The notes under the pieces were generated by a model. The model was given only the letters and a program-made list of their open reading frames with translations, did not search any database and had not been told where the DNA came from. Positions 49,291 to 53,937 of a stretch of 53,937 nt of DNA are shown piece after piece (the stretch's first letter is position 1; every line of letters begins with the position of its first letter). A program made the position numbers and the translations under genes. This DNA is from a virus: positions 1 through 53,937 of the IMG/VR virus record IMGVR_UViG_3300032325_000820. One strand, given 5' to 3'.

Positions 49291-50031
49291 ATGAGTATTT
49301 TTAGACAAGCAGTAAATATTCCGACAGTAGCAAGCAGCACTGCTAATATCGGTACGTATAACGGTTTAATCCCGCCTACGCCGGGCAATTCGATTAATTT
49401 GACTTTAAACGGATCACTTGTAGGAATCAACGGGCAAGTCTCGTTTATTAGTAATGGCTATGCTTCAGGTTTAAGTTTTACTAGCGGATTAAACGTAAGT
49501 GCATCTACTTTTACAATAGTGGGTACTTATAATGGATTAATTATTCAAGAAAGTTTAGCAGGACCTAATAATAACACTGTTTATACTAATAATTTGTTTC
49601 ACACTATTATTAGCATCAGTGCTACCGGTGGAGGTGTAGCAAATGCTTTTACCATAGGATCAAATTATAATATTGCCGTGGTACTACCTGACGGTAATAG
49701 CAAAGCCGGACTTACCCATCCTAATTATACTTATAGTGTATTATTAAATTCTCTTACGGCAGCAGGCCAGTGGGCAGCAGGGAATGCTATAATATACGGA
49801 GTTTCCAATATTGCTCCGGTATCGCTGCAGGCATCTAATCTTACTTACGCAAACAGACCTAGTAATTATTTTTCATTACCGGTTACAGGGGCAGCATTGG
49901 CAGCTATTACCCAAGTGCAATTACAAAATGGTCTTATTGTCCAAACTACTTACCATTATGCTGCCGTAATTGTTTATCTAGCAGCTGGGATAAATACCAC
50001 TCCCGTTTATATTGAAATTTCGCAGGGTTAA
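49291..50031 (+). CDS. beta-rich virion structural protein
   Basis: A 246-residue protein rich in Asn, Thr, Gly and Ser. IPPTPGNSINLTLNGSLVGI and VGTYNGLIIQESLAGPNNNT are Ig-like strand patterns. It starts on the base after the preceding stop and ends 2 bases before the next gene. It is probably a neck, decoration or tail-tube component between capsid and adaptor; the family is not recognised. Confidence 0.6.
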   Translation: MSIFRQAVNIPTVASSTANIGTYNGLIPPTPGNSINLTLNGSLVGINGQVSFISNGYASGLSFTSGLNVSASTFTIVGTYNGLIIQESLAGPNNNTVYTNNLFHTIISISATGGGVANAFTIGSNYNIAVVLPDGNSKAGLTHPNYTYSVLLNSLTAAGQWAAGNAIIYGVSNIAPVSLQASNLTYANRPSNYFSLPVTGAALAAITQVQLQNGLIVQTTYHYAAVIVYLAAGINTTPVYIEISQG

Positions 50032-50033
50032 TT

Positions 50034-50222
50034 ATGGATAAGAATTGGATAGAAAAAGCGACTAAGAATAAAGGTGCGTTACATAAAGCTCTAGGTGTAG
50101 CTAGTGATAAAAAGATACCTGAGAAGAAACTTGATAAAGCTCTTCATTCTAAAAACATGAAAATAAGAAAAGAAGCAAGCTTGGACAAAACTTTAAGGAG
50201 TTTTAGAACTAGAGGCAAATAA
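50034..50222 (+). CDS. small conserved basic phage protein
   Basis: A 62-residue, very basic helical protein: WIEKATKNKGALHKALGVAS, then KKIPEKKLDKALHSKNMKIR, then KEASLDKTLRSFRTRGK. This pattern (W...A...PGALH..LGV..G.KIP..KL..A) is known to me from many tailed-phage genomes as a small protein of unknown function, possibly DNA-associated. It overlaps the adaptor gene by one base (TAATG). Confidence 0.7.
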   Translation: MDKNWIEKATKNKGALHKALGVASDKKIPEKKLDKALHSKNMKIRKEASLDKTLRSFRTRGK

Positions 50223-51322
50223 TGGCTAAAGTTTCGGGTACTTATAATTTTCAGTCGCTTGCGAATGATGATCTGATTCTTGATTGTTTTGAGCGAATTG
50301 GCTTCGCCGGTGATCAATTAGTACCCGTTCAAATGCAATCTGCACAAAGAAGTCTTAATTTTTTACTTTTAGATTGGATTAATAAAAATATTAATTTATG
50401 GACAGTACATAAATTATATTTGTCATTAAATACGGGGCAGGGCAGTTATACTTTAGATACAAGTATTACAGATGTACTTGAAGTATTACTACGCCAATTT
50501 ACACGTCCATTAAATGGAACACCGCAATCTAATGATGATAACTATGATGGTTTAGGTGGAGGTGATCCAACATTACCTTTTACAGATACGTTAAACGCCG
50601 GTTGTCAACAAGATGTTGTAAATGGAAATATATCGTATGATTATGGGCAAGTTAATGGACAACTAACAAATGTTACACAACAAATAAATTTCATAGGTAT
50701 AAGTTCTAACACTGAAACTTTATACACATTAGTATTTGAAAGTTCAAATGATACTGTTACATGGACAAATTTACTAACTATTCCTACTCAAACGTTTAAA
50801 ACTGATGTTGTAGTTTGGTTTGATATATTAATGCCAGTTTCAGCTAGATATTATAGGGTTAGAGAAACTGGAGGAGCAACTCTAAGTATTCAAAAGTTAT
50901 ATTTTACTAATAATATAACTGATTTAAAAATGAGTCCTGTAAGTCGGGAATCGTATTTGTCTATTCCTCAGAAGTTTCAGCAAGGAAAACCTTCAGTTTA
51001 TTATTTTGATAAATCTTTGACTCCTAAATTAAATATTTGGCTAACCCCAAGTAGTAGTTATCAAGTTCTGCAGTATTCCTTCATACAAACCATGTACGAT
51101 GCAGGTACTTTTTTCAATACTACTTCAGTTCCTGCCAAAATGTATCCTGCTCTAGCTGCCGGTCTTACTTGGATGCTCGCTGTGAAATACAAACCAGAGA
51201 TGGCTGATAGCCTTAAAGCTCAATATGAGGAAACGTTTGATATTGCAACAAGACGGGATAGTGAAAATGTTGATTTGAAAATAGATTACGATGTATCAAC
51301 TTTTTATACGGATGGTGATTGA
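50222..51322 (+). CDS. head-tail adaptor with inserted discoidin-like domain
   Basis: A 366-residue protein. Residues ~1-95 (DDLILDCFERIGFAGDQL, MQSAQRSLNFLLLDWINKNI) and ~235-366 (MSPVSRESYLSIPQKFQQGK, PSVYYFDKSLTPKLNIWL, then AALGLT-like AAGLTWMLAVKYKPEMADSL) are the two halves of the podophage neck adaptor family (P22 gp4-like position). Between them lie ~135 residues (ETLYTLVFESSNDTVTWTNL, WFDILMPVSARYYRVRETGG) that look like an F5/8-type-C (discoidin) carbohydrate-binding domain. The adaptor docks on the portal; the insert may project from the neck. It is one of two adaptors in the genome (the other is 11169-11837). Confidence 0.72.
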   Translation: MAKVSGTYNFQSLANDDLILDCFERIGFAGDQLVPVQMQSAQRSLNFLLLDWINKNINLWTVHKLYLSLNTGQGSYTLDTSITDVLEVLLRQFTRPLNGTPQSNDDNYDGLGGGDPTLPFTDTLNAGCQQDVVNGNISYDYGQVNGQLTNVTQQINFIGISSNTETLYTLVFESSNDTVTWTNLLTIPTQTFKTDVVVWFDILMPVSARYYRVRETGGATLSIQKLYFTNNITDLKMSPVSRESYLSIPQKFQQGKPSVYYFDKSLTPKLNIWLTPSSSYQVLQYSFIQTMYDAGTFFNTTSVPAKMYPALAAGLTWMLAVKYKPEMADSLKAQYEETFDIATRRDSENVDLKIDYDVSTFYTDGD

Positions 51323-51337
51323 ACATAGGAAATCATT

Positions 51338-51565
51338 ATGAGACTTGAGAAACGTATATATCAGTGTGATCGTAGCGGAGAGATGCACGAGAAATTATAT
51401 AAACAACTTGAATGGGCTGGTGATCAGAAAATATGGACTGGGTTATGGGTTGCAAAAGAATATCTTGATAAACCACAGGAACAATTTAGAGCTCCAATTG
51501 CAAAAGATGATCCAAAACCAGTGCCGAATCCTAGACCTTTTACTTTAAATATGGATGAGGAATAA
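51338..51565 (+). CDS. small phage protein after the adaptor
   Basis: A 75-residue protein: YQCDRSGEMHEKLYKQLEW, then GLWVAKEYLDKPQEQFRAPI, then PKPVPNPRPFTLNMDEE. Small proteins with a CDRSG-like start and a P..RPF end follow the adaptor gene in many podophages; their function is unknown (a tail-assembly helper is likely). An overlapping frame at 51345-51548 is a shadow. Confidence 0.65.
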   Translation: MRLEKRIYQCDRSGEMHEKLYKQLEWAGDQKIWTGLWVAKEYLDKPQEQFRAPIAKDDPKPVPNPRPFTLNMDEE

Positions 51566-51635
51566 AAGGGATATTTTAACTCGTTTTACTTGAATTATTT
51601 TTATCAACACTACCTATGTTTTTAGGGAGATAATC

Positions 51636-52670
51636 ATGGATATAAATACAATTAGAGTATTATCTCTTGATGGAGGAGGGGTTAGAGGGGTAATAACTTC
51701 TACTTTACTTGATCTTTTCTGTAATCAAGCAGGCATACCAGGTAATCAGATATATAAATATTTTGATATTATCGCCGGTACTTCTATAGGCGGGATTCAG
51801 GCCTTGGCATATGCTAAAGGACTAACACCGTCTTATATTAAGAATATGTTAATAAATAATGCCTCTAGTATTTTTAATTGTACTTATCCGATTCCCGGAG
51901 GAGGGCAGGCGGGTTATGGAACCTGGAGCGGTTATTTAACCGGTATCTATAGTTCTTTATATTCACAAACCCCTTTAGCTAATTTGATTAATAGCAATTT
52001 TGGCACGGATACTATTAGTAGTTATCAAACAAATGTATTAGTGCCGGCTTTTCAGCGTTCAAATGAAGCAGGAACTACCAATGTACCTGTTTATTTTTCG
52101 AATGTCTCAAGTTCAATTGTTCCTTATTTATCCGGTCAAACTGAATTATCGGCAAATGTTGCGCTGGCAACTAGTGCTGCTCCCGTTTATTTTCCGCCTG
52201 CCGTATTTAATGGATGTACTTATGTTGACGGCGGAATTTTTTTAAATAACGCCTCAGCAATGGCTTTATCGGTACAAAGGGCAATAAAACCGACCGTTAA
52301 TCGTTTTTGTGTTCTCTCTATCGGGACGGGACTTGGTAGTATCGGTTATATTCCAGGTGAACCTGCAGCGGATGGATTAATACTTAGAGGAGCAGTTGAT
52401 AATCTTAATACGATAAAAATGGTGATGGACGTTTCTATGAGCGTTCCACCGGAAGGAGTATCGATAGAGCAGCAAATCATAGCTAATTATACCGTCGGTA
52501 ATTCTTATTATTGCAGAATGCAGTATCCGATTGATTTAAGCAGGGAACCGGATAGTTCCTTGGATAATTCCGATCCGGAGTTTATAGAGTATATGCAGGA
52601 TTCGGCTACTGCATATTTTAATAATAACTTAAATAATATTAATAATTTTATAGGGCATTTATTGGTATGA
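51636..52670 (+). CDS. patatin-like phospholipase in the tail operon
   Basis: A 344-residue patatin. The oxyanion loop DGGGVRG lies at residues 12-18, the nucleophile Ser ~50 in GTSIGG, and the catalytic Asp ~198 in YVDGGIFLNN; the dyad is intact. The family includes plant patatins, bacterial ExoU-type toxins and rickettsial Pat1/Pat2 enzymes with phospholipase A activity. No Sec signal peptide. It lies between the neck protein genes and the long tail fibre, overlapping the fibre start by 4 bases, so it is probably translated with it and possibly virion-bound. Membrane penetration on entry or lysis at exit are the likely jobs. Confidence 0.88.
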   Translation: MDINTIRVLSLDGGGVRGVITSTLLDLFCNQAGIPGNQIYKYFDIIAGTSIGGIQALAYAKGLTPSYIKNMLINNASSIFNCTYPIPGGGQAGYGTWSGYLTGIYSSLYSQTPLANLINSNFGTDTISSYQTNVLVPAFQRSNEAGTTNVPVYFSNVSSSIVPYLSGQTELSANVALATSAAPVYFPPAVFNGCTYVDGGIFLNNASAMALSVQRAIKPTVNRFCVLSIGTGLGSIGYIPGEPAADGLILRGAVDNLNTIKMVMDVSMSVPPEGVSIEQQIIANYTVGNSYYCRMQYPIDLSREPDSSLDNSDPEFIEYMQDSATAYFNNNLNNINNFIGHLLV

Positions 52671-53937
52671 GAAATGATGTTTTATATAATTTTATCTCAC
52701 CTATAACAGGACGCCTTCCTCTTACTAATAATTATATTTTAATAGGAGCACCTGATAACTTTTCTATCATGTCGCCAAAGTTAATAGACATGCAGCTTGA
52801 TATTATAAATATCAGGCATTACGTAGATAATATAGCAAACTCCAGTTTTATTATCGGTTTTCCTAATAATGATTTACCTAAAGCCCAAGTTCTAAGTAAT
52901 TTAGATAATGGCTTTTTGTTTAATACGGACGGTATAATTAGTACTCAAGGAGTAGTACCTCTTCCTAGCCTAGCTTATAAAAACATATGGATAGGTGATA
53001 GTAATAATTTAGCAAAACCTCAACCAACCATTACCATTGATAACCTACCAAATTTAGGAACTACAAGCATTAACGTGCCTAATCCTCTTGATCCAACTAA
53101 TCCAATTGTTATTTCAGGAGGTAAAATCTGGCACGGCACAGATTCTAACAGACCGGAAGAATCTAATGCCTTGTTAGTGGTAGAAGGAGATATTGCCTTA
53201 ATTAATTTCAGGTTTTTTAGCGCTAATTTTATTCTTGGAAAAGGTAACAGTGTACTGCAAACATTAATGCCCGGCTCACAATTTCTCTCAAATCTACCGG
53301 CAGGCTCTTGGATGCAAACAAGTGGAGCAGGGACTGGAGCAGTAGTAAGTGCGACTATACCACAAGGAGAAATATTAATGGGCGGTTTAAATAACGTGCC
53401 GGAAGCACGTCAAACTATAGATATTGCAAACCTACCATCCTTAACTGATGGGAGGGTCTGGCAAGGGGACGCAGCAAATAGACCGGTTGAAGTCCAGTTA
53501 AACCTTGCTCCAACCGATGCTACTTACATCATAAAAACTCCGAATGTCAATTTACCTGAGGCACAGGTATTAGAGGAACTAGGGATAGGAATGGCCAAGA
53601 TTGTTGCCGGCGGGGCATTTGCTATTGCTATCGCCGGCGAGGATTACGCTACTGTCGCGCAGTTAGAAGAAATTAGAGATCAATGCCAGCAGTATGCAGA
53701 GCAGGCAGCTACTTCAGCGGAGGAAGCTGCAACCTCAGCAGGCGAGGCGTCAACTTCTGCTGGTGAAGCCACTGCATCGGCGGCAGAGGCTACGGGAGCA
53801 GCAGCGGAAGCAACAGGGGCGGCCGCTGCTGCTAGCGGTTCGGCTACTGCAGCGGGTTTATCGGCAGCAGGAGCTCTTGCTTCAGCCGGTGCAGCAGCGC
53901 TTTCAGCGGGTAGTGCTTCAAGCTCGGCGTCCGATGC
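52667..53937 (+). CDS. long tail fibre, N-terminal and shaft part (continues at base 2)
   Basis: The gene starts at an ATG overlapping the patatin stop (ATGA) and is open to the right end; across the circular junction it ends at 418, giving 521 residues. The first ~110 residues (MSPKLIDMQLDIINIRHYVD and similar) may be the virion-attachment part. Residues ~110-320 are beta-type with repeats such as IWHGTDSNRPEESNALLVVE and VWQGDAANRPVEVQLNLAP. From ~335 (AQLEEIRDQCQQYAEQAATS) a long Ala/Ser/Glu-rich coiled shaft follows, of the kind found in lambda Stf and T7-like fibres. Local GC is much higher in the shaft. It is likely the main adhesion fibre. Confidence 0.88.
   Translation, partial: MRNDVLYNFISPITGRLPLTNNYILIGAPDNFSIMSPKLIDMQLDIINIRHYVDNIANSSFIIGFPNNDLPKAQVLSNLDNGFLFNTDGIISTQGVVPLPSLAYKNIWIGDSNNLAKPQPTITIDNLPNLGTTSINVPNPLDPTNPIVISGGKIWHGTDSNRPEESNALLVVEGDIALINFRFFSANFILGKGNSVLQTLMPGSQFLSNLPAGSWMQTSGAGTGAVVSATIPQGEILMGGLNNVPEARQTIDIANLPSLTDGRVWQGDAANRPVEVQLNLAPTDATYIIKTPNVNLPEAQVLEELGIGMAKIVAGGAFAIAIAGEDYATVAQLEEIRDQCQQYAEQAATSAEEAATSAGEASTSAGEATASAAEATGAAAEATGAAAAASGSATAAGLSAAGALASAGAAALSAGSASSSASD
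53815..53937. repeat. terminal direct repeat, right copy
   Basis: Identical to bases 1-123; see the left copy. Removing one copy gives a circle of 53,814 bp. Confidence 0.9.

Overview
The window is a complete circular genome of about 53,814 bp. The last 123 bases repeat the first 123 exactly, and the tail-fibre gene that runs off the right end continues in frame at the left end to give one 521-codon protein. It reads as a phage-plasmid: a tailed phage with a short-tailed (P22/podovirus-type) virion gene set that also carries a ParA partition cassette, replication-initiator-like genes, a stand-alone tyrosine recombinase and two toxin-antitoxin-like systems. The DNA is AT-rich. The cargo (a SpoT-like ppGpp hydrolase, a ProP-type MFS transporter, a sodium:solute symporter, a DUF1640-like coiled-coil membrane protein, a patatin phospholipase and in-frame palindromes inside a coding gene) is what one meets in Rickettsiales and their mobile elements, so a Rickettsiaceae-like intracellular host is the best guess. 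That host call is inference from gene content, not a measured match.

Layout. (a) 38.3-53.9 kb, wrapping to 6.2 kb, + strand: small and large terminase, portal, GroES-like co-chaperonin, probable scaffold, fibre-like protein, head protein, major capsid, head-tail adaptor, patatin phospholipase, three consecutive tail-fibre genes, then two internal-virion (ejection) candidates. A Phd-VapC module sits on the opposite strand inside this block. (b) 6.3-12.2 kb, - strand: a second virion block converging on the first (two ejection/internal proteins, a P22 gp10-like tail protein, a second adaptor) plus a DUF1064 nuclease-like gene. (c) 12.3-13.3 kb: AT-rich direct repeats followed by parA and a small ribbon-helix-helix partner. 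(d) 13.4-17.6 kb: an AAA ATPase/subtilisin pair matching the IetAS system, with a strong promoter, and a catalytic-domain-only tyrosine recombinase. (e) 17.9-22.0 kb: two coiled-coil proteins with internal repeats, an outer-membrane beta-barrel protein and a lipoprotein. (f) 22.0-26.1 kb, - strand: ProQ/FinO-like protein, Redbeta-type annealase, XRE regulator, YqaJ-type exonuclease, two unknowns and a winged-helix regulator. (g) 26.3-27.5 kb: a 98-nt near-continuous hairpin overlapping a divergent promoter, then a replication-initiator-like gene. (h) 27.6-31.9 kb: host-physiology cargo (ppGpp hydrolase, ProP, SSS symporter). (i) 32-38.3 kb, + strand early/middle operon: small DNA-binding proteins, a second replication-like protein, a C5 cytosine methyltransferase, a probable ssDNA-binding protein and a ParB-like/amino-methyltransferase fusion, running directly into the terminase genes.

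How it may work together (inference). ParA/RHH plus the initiator-like proteins would keep the circle as a plasmid; Bet, the YqaJ nuclease and the SSB candidate would process replicating DNA into concatemers for packaging; the two methyltransferases would protect DNA from restriction; IetAS and Phd-VapC would stabilise the plasmid or exclude other phages; SpoT/ProP/SSS and the surface proteins may change host stress response, osmolyte transport and envelope. No DNA polymerase, primase, helicase, holin or peptidoglycan-degrading endolysin was recognised. The patatin lipase embedded in the tail operon is the most obvious candidate for an unusual membrane-active entry or exit enzyme.
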